A stretch of 23,510 nt of DNA from NCBI GenBank assembly GCA_964194535.1, contig CAXMMX010000106.1, positions 1-23,510 of the forward strand, written 5' to 3'. The first letter of the stretch is position 1. Each line of letters begins with the position of its first letter. This stretch comes from UBA2767 sp964194535. Lineage in GTDB: Bacteria; Pseudomonadota; Alphaproteobacteria; Rhizobiales; Methyloligellaceae. The position numbers and the translations under genes are program-made. The notes beneath the pieces were generated by a model. That model worked only from the letters and a program-made list of their open reading frames with translations, searched no databases and had not been told where the DNA came from. Below, one piece after another: positions 1-7,170 of this stretch.

Positions 1-140
1 AGATGGTGATGCCCGGCGACAATGTGACGGTCGAGGTTGAGCTGATCGTGCCGATTGCGATGGAAGCGCAGCTGCGCTTCGCCATCCGCGAGGGCGGACG
101 CACCGTCGGCGCCGGCGTCGTCGCGGAAATTATCGAGTAG
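1..140 (+). CDS. tuf: Elongation factor Tu, C-terminal end (partial)
   Basis: Only the last 46 codons are visible, in the frame beginning at base 3 and ending at TAG 138-140; the 5' part lies before the window. The reading contains MVMPGDNVTVEVEL, LRFAIREGGRTVGAG and VVAEIIE, the highly conserved end of EF-Tu domain 3, which contacts aminoacyl-tRNA. EF-Tu is the cytoplasmic GTPase that delivers aminoacyl-tRNA to the ribosomal A site. A tuf copy just before the S10 operon is the usual str-S10 arrangement. The tail differs from common versions by single substitutions only. A second tuf copy may exist elsewhere and cannot be judged here. Confidence 0.95.
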   Translation, partial: MVMPGDNVTVEVELIVPIAMEAQLRFAIREGGRTVGAGVVAEIIE

Positions 141-151
141 ATAGGATAAAC

Positions 152-187
152 AAAAACCGGTTTCCAATTATTGGCAGCTGGTTTTTT
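152..187 (+). terminator. Terminator- or attenuator-like hairpin between tuf and rpsJ
   Basis: Bases 152-162 pair with 176-186 (11 pairs, two of them G-U). After a T163/C175 mismatch, CCAA 164-167 pairs with TTGG 171-174 around the loop TTA. The base of the stem is an A-tract (152-156) facing a T-tract (182-187), the form of a bidirectional intrinsic terminator. The rpsJ start codon is only 14 bases beyond the T-tract, leaving no room for a downstream promoter, so the S10 operon must be reached by read-through. It may be a leaky terminator after tuf or a regulated attenuator. Confidence 0.6.
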
Positions 188-201
188 CCAGGGTGAAAGA
201 C

Positions 202-510
202 ATGCAAAGCCAGAATATACGCATACGGCTCAAAGCCTTTGACCATCGGGTTCTCGATGTGTCGGCCAAGGAGATTGTGAATACCGCCAAGCGCACGGGC
301 GCAGAGGTGCGCGGGCCAATCCCGCTGCCGACGCGGATTGAGAAATTCACCGTCAACCGGTCACCGCATGTCAATAAGAAGAGCCGTGAGCAGTTTGAAA
401 TGCGTACGCATAAAAGGCTGCTCGATATTGTTGATCCGACACCGCAAACGGTGGACGCGCTGATGAAGCTCGACCTCGCCGCCGGTGTTGATGTGGAAAT
501 CAAACTCTAA
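202..510 (+). CDS. rpsJ: 30S ribosomal protein S10
   Basis: Small-subunit head protein S10, which also acts in transcription antitermination as NusE. The product is 102 residues, about the family's usual length. It contains QNIRIRLKAFDHR near the N terminus, the GPIPLPT segment, and KFTVNRSPHVNKKSREQFEMR, the conserved ribosome- and NusB-binding loop. I chose ATG 202 because it gives the standard N terminus MQSQNIRIR; a GTG at 193 in the same frame would add three residues (MKD) and sits inside the purine-rich AGGGTGAAAG that probably serves as ribosome binding site. It is the first gene of the S10 operon, directly after the tuf-rpsJ hairpin. Confidence 0.97.
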   Translation: MQSQNIRIRLKAFDHRVLDVSAKEIVNTAKRTGAEVRGPIPLPTRIEKFTVNRSPHVNKKSREQFEMRTHKRLLDIVDPTPQTVDALMKLDLAAGVDVEIKL

Positions 511-547
511 CGCTTAGGCCTATCAGGCGTTAATGGGGAATGAAGTG

Positions 548-1414
548 ATGCGCTCAGGCGTGATTGCACGCAAAGTCGGAATGACCCGCCTCTTCACCGA
601 AGCAGGCGAGCATATTCCCGTGACCGTGCTCCAGTTGAACAAATGCCAGGTTCTTGCCCAGCGGACGCAAGAGAAAAACGGCTATACGGCCGTGCAACTC
701 GGTTCCGGTCTGGCGAAGGTGAAGAATGTCAGCCGCGCTCAGCGTGGTCATTTCGCCACTGCCAAGGTGGAGCCCAAGGCCCAAGTCGCCGAGTTCCGCG
801 TCAGTCCGGAAAATTTGATCGATATCGGTGCTGAAATTACTGCTGACCATTTTGTCGAGGGTCAGTATGTGGACGCCAGCGGCACCAGTGTCGGCAAGGG
901 TTTCGCCGGCGCCATGAAGCGGCATGGATTTAGTGGTCTGGGGGCCAGTCATGGCGTGTCCATCTCTCACCGAAGCCATGGTTCCACCGGCCAGTGCCAG
1001 GACCCCGGCAAGGTGTTCAAGGGCAAGAAGATGGCCGGCCAGATGGGCAATAAGCAGATCACGACGCTTAATCTTCGCGTGGTCAAAACCGATGTTGAGC
1101 GTGGTTTGATCATGGTCCGCGGCGCGGTCCCGGGCTCCAAGGGCGGCTGGGTTTTGCTGCGCGATGCGATCAAGAAGTCACTGCCCGATGATGTGCCGAC
1201 GCCTGGCGCATTCCGCGGCGGAATTAATGGCGGCGCCAAGCCAAAGGCGGAAGCCGAAGACACCGAAGCGGATGCTCCGGAGACGGAGCAGGCGGTGAGT
1301 GAGGAAAACACCGAGGCGCCTGCTGAACAGACACAAGCTCCTGAAGCCGAAAAAAAGGCCGATAAAGCTGGCGAAAACGATACGCCCGGGACTGAAGAAG
1401 GTCAGGACAAATGA
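548..1414 (+). CDS. rplC: 50S ribosomal protein L3 with long acidic C-terminal tail
   Basis: Large-subunit core protein L3, which binds near the 3' end of 23S rRNA and starts 50S assembly. From ATG 548 the product is 288 residues, against about 209 in E. coli. The N terminus reads MRSGVIARKVGMTRLFTE, standard for alphaproteobacteria. A long internal finger (about residues 116-170) carries HGSTGQCQDPGKVFKGKK and MAGQMGNKQ; Gln151 matches the glutamine methylated by PrmB in E. coli L3. ATG 533 in the same frame would add MGNEV, but GGGGA 535-539 is better placed as the ribosome binding site for 548. Residues 232-288 are an extra Glu/Ala/Thr-rich tail with 14 Glu and 5 Asp. The stop overlaps the rplD start (ATGA). 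Confidence 0.96.
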   Translation: MRSGVIARKVGMTRLFTEAGEHIPVTVLQLNKCQVLAQRTQEKNGYTAVQLGSGLAKVKNVSRAQRGHFATAKVEPKAQVAEFRVSPENLIDIGAEITADHFVEGQYVDASGTSVGKGFAGAMKRHGFSGLGASHGVSISHRSHGSTGQCQDPGKVFKGKKMAGQMGNKQITTLNLRVVKTDVERGLIMVRGAVPGSKGGWVLLRDAIKKSLPDDVPTPGAFRGGINGGAKPKAEAEDTEADAPETEQAVSEENTEAPAEQTQAPEAEKKADKAGENDTPGTEEGQDK

Positions 1415-2031
1415 AGGCCGATGTAACGACATTGGAGGCCAAGAAGGCCGGAACGGTCAATTTGTCGGATGATGTGTTCGGCCTGGAGCCGCGTTCCGAC
1501 ATTCTGCATCGCATGGTGCGCTACCAGCTCGCTAAGAGACGCGCCGGCACGGTATCGGTGAAGGACCGTTCGCAGATCACCGGCAGTACCGCCAAGATCA
1601 TGAATCAGAAGGGTTCGGGCCGGGCGCGTCACAGCACGCGCAAAGCCAACCTGTTTCGCGGCGGTGGCAAGTCATTCGGGCCCAAGCCGCGCGATTATTC
1701 GATTTCACTGCCCAAAAAGGTACGCGCCCTGGCCCTGCGTCATGCGCTCTCCGCCAAGGCGAAATCGAACGAGCTTATTGTTCTTGATAATGCTGCGCTC
1801 AAGAGTGCCAAGACCGGCGGTTTGAAGAAAAAACTCGCCAAGCTGGGCCTGGCCTCTGCGCTGATTGTCGATGGCGCGGAGCTTGAGAAAAATTTCTCGC
1901 TGGCCGCACGCAACATTATCGGCATCGATGTGCTCGCGGTTCAGGGCATCAATGTCTACGACATTCTGCGCCGGGAGAAACTGGTGCTGACCAAGGCTGC
2001 GGTTGAAGCTTTGGAGGCGCGATTTAAATGA
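1411..2031 (+). CDS. rplD: 50S ribosomal protein L4
   Basis: Large-subunit protein L4, whose extended loop lines the nascent-peptide exit tunnel. In some bacteria it also represses its own S10 operon. The 206-residue product has the normal family length. The conserved basic loop spans about residues 43-98, with QKGSGRARHSTRKANLFRGG followed by KPRDYS and KKVRALALRHALS. ATG 1411 lies in an ATGA overlap with the rplC stop, so translation is probably coupled. The 3' end overlaps rplW in the same way. No S10-type L4-binding leader can be recognised by eye, apart from the hairpin before rpsJ. Confidence 0.97.
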   Translation: MKADVTTLEAKKAGTVNLSDDVFGLEPRSDILHRMVRYQLAKRRAGTVSVKDRSQITGSTAKIMNQKGSGRARHSTRKANLFRGGGKSFGPKPRDYSISLPKKVRALALRHALSAKAKSNELIVLDNAALKSAKTGGLKKKLAKLGLASALIVDGAELEKNFSLAARNIIGIDVLAVQGINVYDILRREKLVLTKAAVEALEARFK

Positions 2032-2321
2032 ACCTCATTGACGCATATGACGTGATTGTCAGCCCGTCCATCACCGAGAAATCGACGTTGGTGTCGGAGC
2101 ATAATCAGGTGATCTTCAACGTGCGGCGCGACGCCACCAAGCCGCAAATACACGCGGCGGTCGAGACATTGTTCAACGTGAAGGTCAAGGCCGTGAATAC
2201 CCTCAAACGGAAGGGCAAGATCAAGCGGTTCAAGGGGGTCCTGGGCAAGCGTTCGGATATCAAGAAAGCCATCGTCACGCTTGAGGATGGCCAGAGCATC
2301 GACATTACGACGGGTCTATAG
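2028..2321 (+). CDS. rplW: 50S ribosomal protein L23
   Basis: Large-subunit protein at the tunnel exit and docking site for trigger factor and the signal recognition particle. The 97-residue product begins MNLIDAYDVIVSPSITEKST and contains VETLFNVKVKAVNTL and GKIKRFKGVLGKRSD, the conserved rRNA-binding loop and strand of L23. The start shares ATGA with the rplD stop, supporting coupled translation. The gene lies between rplD and rplB, its invariant position. Confidence 0.97.
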   Translation: MNLIDAYDVIVSPSITEKSTLVSEHNQVIFNVRRDATKPQIHAAVETLFNVKVKAVNTLKRKGKIKRFKGVLGKRSDIKKAIVTLEDGQSIDITTGL

Positions 2322-2335
2322 GTGAGACGTAACCG

Positions 2336-3172
2336 ATGGCATTGAAAACATACAAACCTATGACGCCCGGCCAGCGCAATCTCGTGCTGGTTGATCGCTC
2401 TCACCTGTGGAAAGGCCGGCCAGTCAAGGGACTGACTGAAGGCTTGATCGGTAAGGGTGGCCGCAACAATGCGGGGCGGATCACCGCGCGCCGCAGGGGT
2501 GGCGGGCATAAGCGGCTTTACCGGGTGGTCGACTTCAAACGAGGCAAGGCGGATGTGCCGGCGACGATCGAGCGGATTGAGTATGATCCCAATCGTTCTG
2601 CTTTCATCGCGCTGCTGCGTTATGAAGATGGCGAACAGAGCTACATTCTGGCGCCGCAGCGTGTGAGAGTCGGCGACAAGGTGATTTCAGGCGAACAGGT
2701 CGACGTCAAGCCTGGCAACGCCATGCCGCTCGCAAACACACCGATCGGTACCATCGTGCACAATATCGAGATGAAACGCGGCAAGGGCGGTCAGATCGCC
2801 CGCGCGGCGGGAACCTATGTACAGCTTGTAGGCCGCGACTCAGGTTACGCGATCCTGCGGCTCAGTTCAGGCGAGACGCGCATGGTGCGCGACGAATGCA
2901 TGGCGACGGTCGGTGCGGTTTCCAATCCCGATAACGCCAATATCAAACTGGGTAAGGCTGGTCGCAAACGCTGGATGGGCAAGCGTCCTTCAGTGCGCGG
3001 CGTGGCCATGAACCCGGTTGACCATCCTCATGGCGGCGGCGAGGGACGCTCGTCCGGAGGGCGCCACCCTGTGACGCCCTGGGGCAAGCCCACCAAGGGC
3101 AAGCGCACCCGCTCAAACCGCCGTACAGACAAACATATTGTCCGCAGTCGTCATCTGCGGAAGAAGAGATAG
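2336..3172 (+). CDS. rplB: 50S ribosomal protein L2
   Basis: One of the largest and most conserved 50S proteins, needed for subunit association and peptidyl-transferase centre structure. The product is 278 residues, about the usual length. It begins MALKTYKPMTPGQRNLV, has the N-terminal OB-like RNA-binding domain with GRNNAGRITARRRGGGHKR (about residues 42-60), and a C-terminal SH3-like domain ending in MNPVDHPHGGGEGRSSGG, which includes the conserved histidine near the peptidyl-transferase centre. ATG 2336 follows rplW by 14 bases, with AGGTGAG upstream. Its TAG stop (3170-3172) overlaps the ribosome binding site of rpsS. Confidence 0.98.
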   Translation: MALKTYKPMTPGQRNLVLVDRSHLWKGRPVKGLTEGLIGKGGRNNAGRITARRRGGGHKRLYRVVDFKRGKADVPATIERIEYDPNRSAFIALLRYEDGEQSYILAPQRVRVGDKVISGEQVDVKPGNAMPLANTPIGTIVHNIEMKRGKGGQIARAAGTYVQLVGRDSGYAILRLSSGETRMVRDECMATVGAVSNPDNANIKLGKAGRKRWMGKRPSVRGVAMNPVDHPHGGGEGRSSGGRHPVTPWGKPTKGKRTRSNRRTDKHIVRSRHLRKKR

Positions 3173-3185
3173 GAGCCAACCCTTG
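3171..3185 (+). promoter_or_regulatory. Ribosome binding site that fixes the TTG start of rpsS
   Basis: AGGAG at 3171-3175 followed by a 7-base spacer places the start at TTG 3183-3185. The core overlaps the stop codon of rplB. No in-frame ATG or GTG near this point gives the normal S19 N terminus. Confidence 0.8.
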
Positions 3186-3461
3186 TCACGTTCTGTTTGG
3201 AAAGGCCCATTTGTCGACGGGTATCTGCTCAAGAAGGCGGATGCGGCCAGCGCCAGCGGCTCCAACGCGGTCATCAAAATATGGAGCAGGCGCTCAACTA
3301 TTCTGCCGCAATTCGTCGGACTGACTTTCGGCGTTCACAACGGGCAGAAGCATGTGCCCGTGCTGGTGACCGAAGACATGATAGGGCATAAATTCGGTGA
3401 ATTCGCACCGACCAGGACCTATCACGGCCACACTGCCGACCGGCGTGCGAGAAGGGTGTAG
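3183..3461 (+). CDS. rpsS: 30S ribosomal protein S19 (TTG start)
   Basis: Small-subunit head protein S19, which forms a complex with S13 and contacts A-site tRNA. Starting at TTG 3183 gives 92 residues, the exact family length, with N terminus (M)SRSVWKGPFVDGYLLKK. Conserved KIWSRRSTILPQFVG and GHKFGEFAPTRTYHGH follow. An in-frame start at 3138 would add 15 residues read from inside rplB and is rejected; the AGGAG core at 3171-3175 supports the TTG. The gene ends 4 bases before rplV. Confidence 0.95.
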   Translation: MSRSVWKGPFVDGYLLKKADAASASGSNAVIKIWSRRSTILPQFVGLTFGVHNGQKHVPVLVTEDMIGHKFGEFAPTRTYHGHTADRRARRV

Positions 3462-3465
3462 GGAC

Positions 3466-3846
3466 ATGGGCAAGGCCAAAAGAGAACGCGTATTGCCGGA
3501 GAATGAGGCAAAAGCGGTCACGCGCCTGCTGCGCGTGTCACCGCAAAAACTCAATCTCGTCGCGCAACTCATTCGCGGCAAAAAGGTCGACAAGGCGCTG
3601 GCCGATCTCACCTTTTCGCGCAAGCGTATCGCCCTTGAAGTCAAGAAGACGCTTCAGTCGGCCATCGCGAACGCAGAAAACAACCACGATCTGGACGTGG
3701 ACGCACTGGTCGTGTCACAGGCTTTTGTGGGCAAGAATCTGGTGATGAAGCGCTGGAAACCGCGCGCACGTGGCCGGGTTAGCCGCATCATCAAACCGTT
3801 TTCGCAGTTGACCGTCGTGGTCAGGCAGGTCGAGGAGGCCGCATAA
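3466..3846 (+). CDS. rplV: 50S ribosomal protein L22
   Basis: Large-subunit protein whose beta-hairpin extends to the exit-tunnel constriction, where macrolide-resistance changes occur. The start at ATG 3466 gives MGKAKRERVLPENEAKAV, typical of alphaproteobacteria, and 126 residues. LLRVSPQKLNLVAQLIRGKK is the conserved helix region. The tunnel hairpin is about residues 88-109 (VGKNLVMKRWKPRARGR). A longer reading from 3397 would include 23 residues overlapping rpsS and is not needed. Stop TAA 3844-3846 overlaps the rpsC start by one base (TAATG). Confidence 0.96.
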   Translation: MGKAKRERVLPENEAKAVTRLLRVSPQKLNLVAQLIRGKKVDKALADLTFSRKRIALEVKKTLQSAIANAENNHDLDVDALVVSQAFVGKNLVMKRWKPRARGRVSRIIKPFSQLTVVVRQVEEAA

Positions 3847-4565
3847 TGGGTCAAAAAGTAAATCCGATCGGCTTGAGGCTCGGCATCAACCGGACTTGGG
3901 ATTCGCGCTGGTACGCGGACAAGGGCGAGTATGGCAAGCTGCTGCACGAAGACATCAGAATTCGCGAACGTGTACTGAATATGCGCTCACAGGCTGGCAT
4001 TTCGAAGGTCGTAATCGAGCGGCCGCACAAGAAGTGCCGCATCACGGTGCATACGGCGCGCCCCGGCATCCTGATCGGGAAGAAGGGTAGCGACATCGAG
4101 AAGTTGCGTAACGAGCTTTCGTCGATGACGGATTCTGAAGTTCAGTTGAACATTGTTGAGATCCGCAAGCCCGAAATCGATGCCACTCTGGTCGCCGAAG
4201 GTATCGCCCAGCAGCTTGAGCGGCGTGTCGCTTTTCGCCGCGCCATGAAGCGCGCCGTTCAGTCGGCCATGCGGCTGGGTGCGTTGGGAATTCGCATCAA
4301 TTGCGCGGGACGTTTGGGCGGTGCGGAAATCGCACGCATGGAATGGTATCGCGAAGGCCGCGTGCCTCTGCACACGCTGCGCGCTGACATTGACTACGGC
4401 ACTGCGCTCGGACGCACGGCTTACGGGATTATCGGAATCAAGGTCTGGGTCTTCAAGGGCGAGATCATGGAGCACGATCCGATGGCCCATGAGCGCCGGT
4501 CCATGGAAACGCAGGAAGGCGGACGGATGCGCCGTGATGACCATGCGGCCAAGCGCCCGAACTAA
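3846..4565 (+). CDS. rpsC: 30S ribosomal protein S3
   Basis: Small-subunit head protein at the mRNA entry channel, contributing to mRNA unwinding. The product is 239 residues. It begins MGQKVNPIGLRLGINRTWDS and carries a type-2 KH RNA-binding domain with the GxxG loop IGKKG at residues 77-81. The C-terminal domain has INCAGRLGGAEIARMEWYRE and GRVPLHTLRADIDYG. A basic C-terminal tail (about residues 215-239) is rich in Arg, Glu and Met. The one-base overlap with rplV suggests coupled translation. Confidence 0.98.
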   Translation: MGQKVNPIGLRLGINRTWDSRWYADKGEYGKLLHEDIRIRERVLNMRSQAGISKVVIERPHKKCRITVHTARPGILIGKKGSDIEKLRNELSSMTDSEVQLNIVEIRKPEIDATLVAEGIAQQLERRVAFRRAMKRAVQSAMRLGALGIRINCAGRLGGAEIARMEWYREGRVPLHTLRADIDYGTALGRTAYGIIGIKVWVFKGEIMEHDPMAHERRSMETQEGGRMRRDDHAAKRPN

Positions 4566-4589
4566 GAGACGAGCAAGAGGATTTAGAAG

Positions 4590-5006
4590 ATGCTGCAACC
4601 GAAGCGGACAAAGTTTCGCAAGATGCAGAAGGGACGTATCAAGGGCGCCGCCAAGGGTGGCTGGTCCTTGAATTTCGGCTCCTATGGTTTGAAGGCGCAG
4701 ACGCCCTCGCGGGTGACCGCCCGCCAGATCGAAGCTGCGCGCCGTGCCATGACCCGGCATATGAAACGTTCGGGCCGTGTGTGGATACGCATTTTCCCCG
4801 ATGTGCCTGTATCGAAGAAACCAACCGAGGTGCGCATGGGCAAGGGTAAGGGCGTCACGGAATTCTGGTGCGCGAAGGTGAAGCCTGGACGGATCATGTT
4901 CGAGATTGATGGCGTGACGGACATAATCGCCCGTGAGGCGCTGCGGCTGGGCGCGGCAAAATTACCGCTTAAAACCAAAATCGTTCAGCGGCTGGGCGAC
5001 GCCTAG
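4590..5006 (+). CDS. rplP: 50S ribosomal protein L16
   Basis: Large-subunit protein near the A-site tRNA and central protuberance. The product is 138 residues, the usual length. It begins MLQPKRTKFRKMQKGR and contains QIEAARRAMTRHMKRSG and VRMGKGKGVTEFW; Arg82 matches the arginine hydroxylated in E. coli L16. ATG 4590 follows rpsC by 24 bases with GAGGA upstream. Gene order rpsC-rplP-rpmC is invariant. Confidence 0.98.
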   Translation: MLQPKRTKFRKMQKGRIKGAAKGGWSLNFGSYGLKAQTPSRVTARQIEAARRAMTRHMKRSGRVWIRIFPDVPVSKKPTEVRMGKGKGVTEFWCAKVKPGRIMFEIDGVTDIIAREALRLGAAKLPLKTKIVQRLGDA

Positions 5007-5029
5007 GGTTATCTGGCGAGGATGAGGAA

Positions 5030-5245
5030 ATGAAGGCGATTGATATACAGGCCATGACGCCGGATCAGCTCACCGATGAGCTGCTGAAGCTGAAAAAAGA
5101 GCAGTTTAATCTGCGCTTTCAGGCGGCGAGCGGGCAGCTGGAGAATACGGCGCGAGTGCGTCAGGTCCGCCGCGATATCGCACGGATCAAGACTATTGAC
5201 CAGGCGAAACGGGTAGAGTCCGCGTCCGCGGCCTCAAAAGGATAG
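5030..5245 (+). CDS. rpmC: 50S ribosomal protein L29
   Basis: Small alpha-helical hairpin protein near the exit tunnel, part of the chaperone/SRP docking area with L23. The product is 71 residues. The family signature LKKEQFNLRFQAASGQLENT is followed by RVRQVRRDIARIKT. ATG 5030 is preceded by GAGGATGAGGAA, giving a clear ribosome binding site. A short Ala/Ser-rich end follows residue 62. It ends 6 bases before rpsQ. Confidence 0.97.
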   Translation: MKAIDIQAMTPDQLTDELLKLKKEQFNLRFQAASGQLENTARVRQVRRDIARIKTIDQAKRVESASAASKG

Positions 5246-5251
5246 GAGCCC

Positions 5252-5482
5252 ATGCCAAAGCGAATCTTACAAGGTGTCGTGGTCAGCGACGCGAATGACA
5301 AAACCATAGTAGTGCGGGTTGAGCGCCGTTTCACGCATCCGCTCTACAAAAAGACGGTGCGACGGAGCAAGAAGTACCATGCCCATGACGAAGCTAATGC
5401 GGCGAAGTTGGGTGACAAGGTGCGCATACAGGAATGCCCGCCGATCTCAAAGAACAAGTGCTGGACGCTGATAGCGGGCTGA
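5252..5482 (+). CDS. rpsQ: 30S ribosomal protein S17
   Basis: Primary 16S rRNA-binding protein of the small-subunit body. The product is 76 residues, with an OB fold. It shows MPKRILQGVVVSDANDKTIV, then HPLYKKTVRRSKKYHAHDE and GDKVRIQECPPISKNKCW, the S17 signature. ATG 5252 follows the ideal core AGGAG. This is the last gene of the S10 group; an 87-base gap separates it from rplN. Confidence 0.97.
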   Translation: MPKRILQGVVVSDANDKTIVVRVERRFTHPLYKKTVRRSKKYHAHDEANAAKLGDKVRIQECPPISKNKCWTLIAG

Positions 5483-5569
5483 CGGCGCACCAAGGATAAA
5501 TGCCGCGAGCGGAAACGCAATCGGTGAGAAATGTTGGCGGGGACGCCAGGGAAATGAAGGTCGAGTGCC

Positions 5570-5938
5570 ATGATACAGATGCAAACCAATCTGGACGTTG
5601 CCGATAATTCCGGCGCGCGCCGTGTGCAGTGCATCAAGGTGCTTGGCGGGTCCAAGCGGAAATACGCCTCGGTCGGAGACATCATTGTGATCTCTGTCAA
5701 GGAGGCGATCCCGCGCGGGCGCGTCAAGAAGGGTGAAGTGATGCGTGCCGTGGTGGTGCGGACTGCCAAGGGCGTCCGGCGTGCCGATGGCAGTCTCATT
5801 CGCTTCGATTCCAATGCGGCGGTGCTGATCAACGCTCAGGGCGAGCCAATCGGCACCCGTATCTTTGGCCCCGTCACCCGCGAGTTACGCACGCGCAAGC
5901 ACATGAAAATCGTGTCTTTGGCGCCGGAGGTTCTGTGA
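5570..5938 (+). CDS. rplN: 50S ribosomal protein L14
   Basis: Large-subunit interface protein, also the binding site of the silencing factor RsfS. The product is 122 residues, the exact family length. It begins MIQMQTNLDVADNSGARR and contains VQCIKVLGGSKRKYASVGD, RGRVKKGEV and the C-terminal FGPVTRELR. It is the first gene of the spc group. In the 87-base gap before it I see only a small hairpin (TGGCG 5535-5539 with CGCCA 5544-5548) and no convincing promoter. The TGA overlaps a GTG that could be an alternative start of rplX. Confidence 0.98.
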   Translation: MIQMQTNLDVADNSGARRVQCIKVLGGSKRKYASVGDIIVISVKEAIPRGRVKKGEVMRAVVVRTAKGVRRADGSLIRFDSNAAVLINAQGEPIGTRIFGPVTRELRTRKHMKIVSLAPEVL

Positions 5939-5940
5939 CC

Positions 5941-6261
5941 ATGAACAAACTGAAGATCAGGAAGGGCGATTTTGTCGTGCTTCGTACCGGCAAGGACAAA
6001 GGCAAGGGCGGCGAGGTGCTGAAGGTGTTCCCCAAGGAAAACCGGGCTCTGGTGCAGGGCGTAAATATGATCAAGCGCCACCAGAAGCAAACGCCTCAGC
6101 AGGACGGCGGCATCGTTGCCCGTGAAGCAAGAGTGCATATTTCAAATCTGGCGCTTGAAGACCCGAAGGATGGCAAACCCAGCCGGGTTGGTTTCAAAAC
6201 CCTCAAGGATGGCAGAAAGGTGCGTTTTGCAAGGCGCTCCGGGGAGGTGATCGATGGCTGA
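5941..6261 (+). CDS. rplX: 50S ribosomal protein L24
   Basis: Early-binding 50S assembly protein. From ATG 5941 the product is 106 residues. The KOW motif occupies about residues 6-30 (KGDFVVLRTGKDKGKGGEV), followed by VNMIKRHQKQTPQQDGG and the conserved end RVGFKTLKDGRKVR. A GTG at 5935, in frame and overlapping the rplN stop, would add two residues; GGAGG at 5926-5930 lies 10 bases from the ATG and 4 from the GTG, so the ATG is preferred but not certain. The 3' end overlaps rplE by 8 bases. Confidence 0.94.
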   Translation: MNKLKIRKGDFVVLRTGKDKGKGGEVLKVFPKENRALVQGVNMIKRHQKQTPQQDGGIVAREARVHISNLALEDPKDGKPSRVGFKTLKDGRKVRFARRSGEVIDG

Positions 6262-6808
6262 CGCCTATGTTCCGCGCCTCAAGCTCCAGTATGAAGAGGC
6301 TTTGCGCGAGGAAATGACCAAGGAGTTCGGGTACGCCAACCCGATGCAGATTCCGCGGCTATCCAAAGTGGTGCTCAATATGGGCATCGGAGATGCGGTA
6401 GCCGACTCCAAAAAGGTGCAAGCGGCGGCTGACGATCTGGCGCTTATTGCCGGTCAGAAGCCGGTCATAGTGAAAGCGCGCAAGTCCATCGCCACATTCA
6501 AGCTTCGCGAGGGCATGCCCATCGGCGTCAAGGTGACGCTGCGAAAAACACGCATGTTTGAATTTGTCGACCGGCTCGTCACCATCGCCCTTCCAAGGGT
6601 GAGGGATTTTCGCGGACTTAGCCCCAAGAGTTTCGATGGGCGGGGCAATTTCGCACTCGGTATCAAGGAGCACATCGTGTTTCCTGAAATCGACTATGAC
6701 AAGGTGTCTGACATCTGGGGGATGGATGTTGTCGTCTGCACGACGGCGCCGAACGATGATGAAGCGAGATCGCTTCTCAAGAAATTCAATTTTCCGTTCC
6801 GGACATGA
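6254..6808 (+). CDS. rplE: 50S ribosomal protein L5
   Basis: Central-protuberance protein that binds 5S rRNA and contacts P-site tRNA. The product is 184 residues, slightly longer than E. coli L5. Conserved stretches are IPRLSKVVLNMGIGDAV, GQKPVIVKARKSIATFKLR and FRGLSPKSFDGRGNFALGI, ending LLKKFNFPF. ATG 6254 is inside the end of rplX (8-base overlap), with GGGGAGGTG as ribosome binding site. This overlap leaves no spacer for an E. coli-type S8 translational operator. Confidence 0.98.
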   Translation: MADAYVPRLKLQYEEALREEMTKEFGYANPMQIPRLSKVVLNMGIGDAVADSKKVQAAADDLALIAGQKPVIVKARKSIATFKLREGMPIGVKVTLRKTRMFEFVDRLVTIALPRVRDFRGLSPKSFDGRGNFALGIKEHIVFPEIDYDKVSDIWGMDVVVCTTAPNDDEARSLLKKFNFPFRT

Positions 6809-6851
6809 GGGTTTCAAACCAGGACCCTTTTGGAACAAGGAGAGAATAGAA

Positions 6852-7157
6852 ATGGCCAAGAAAAGCTCAATTGAGCGCAACAAAAAACGGCGCAGGATGA
6901 TGGCGCAAAATTCCAGCCGCCGCGCACGTTTGAAAGAGATTGCCAGCGATCGCTCTCTGCCGGCCGAGGAGCGCTTTGCGGCTCGTCTGAAGCTTGCACA
7001 GCTGCCGCGCAATTCCTCGCCCTCGCGGATTCGCAACCGTTGCGAAGTGACGGGCAGACCGCGCGCCTATTATCGCAAGCTGAGAATGTCGAGGATCTCG
7101 TTACGGGATTTGGCTTCCCAGGGGTTGATCCCTGGAATGGTTAAGTCGAGTTGGTAG
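6852..7157 (+). CDS. rpsN: 30S ribosomal protein S14 (zinc-free type)
   Basis: Late-assembling small-subunit head protein. Start ATG 6852 gives 101 residues, the length of the long, zinc-independent form: only one cysteine remains, in RNRCEVTGRPRAYYRK, so the four-Cys zinc site is absent. It starts MAKKSSIERNKKRR and has LKLAQLPRNSSPSRIRNR and the ending LIPGMVKSSW. AAGGAGA at 6837-6843 with an 8-base spacer fixes the start. A longer in-frame reading from 6636 overlaps rplE and is rejected. Confidence 0.97.
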   Translation: MAKKSSIERNKKRRRMMAQNSSRRARLKEIASDRSLPAEERFAARLKLAQLPRNSSPSRIRNRCEVTGRPRAYYRKLRMSRISLRDLASQGLIPGMVKSSW

Positions 7158-7170
7158 GAGAACGCTTCTG

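Noticed and set aside
3987..4760. Long antisense open frame opposite rpsC and rplP
   Set aside because: It is the complement of two strongly conserved genes, has no recognisable protein features, and results from codon bias in GC-rich DNA.
5483..5569. Possible spc operon promoter between rpsQ and rplN
   Set aside because: No TTGAC-like box with a suitable -10 element; only a 5-bp hairpin (5535-5548) is visible.
6180..6260. Possible S8 translational operator at the rplX/rplE junction, as in E. coli
   Set aside because: The two genes overlap by 8 bases and I found no helix resembling the S8 site of 16S rRNA near the rplE start.
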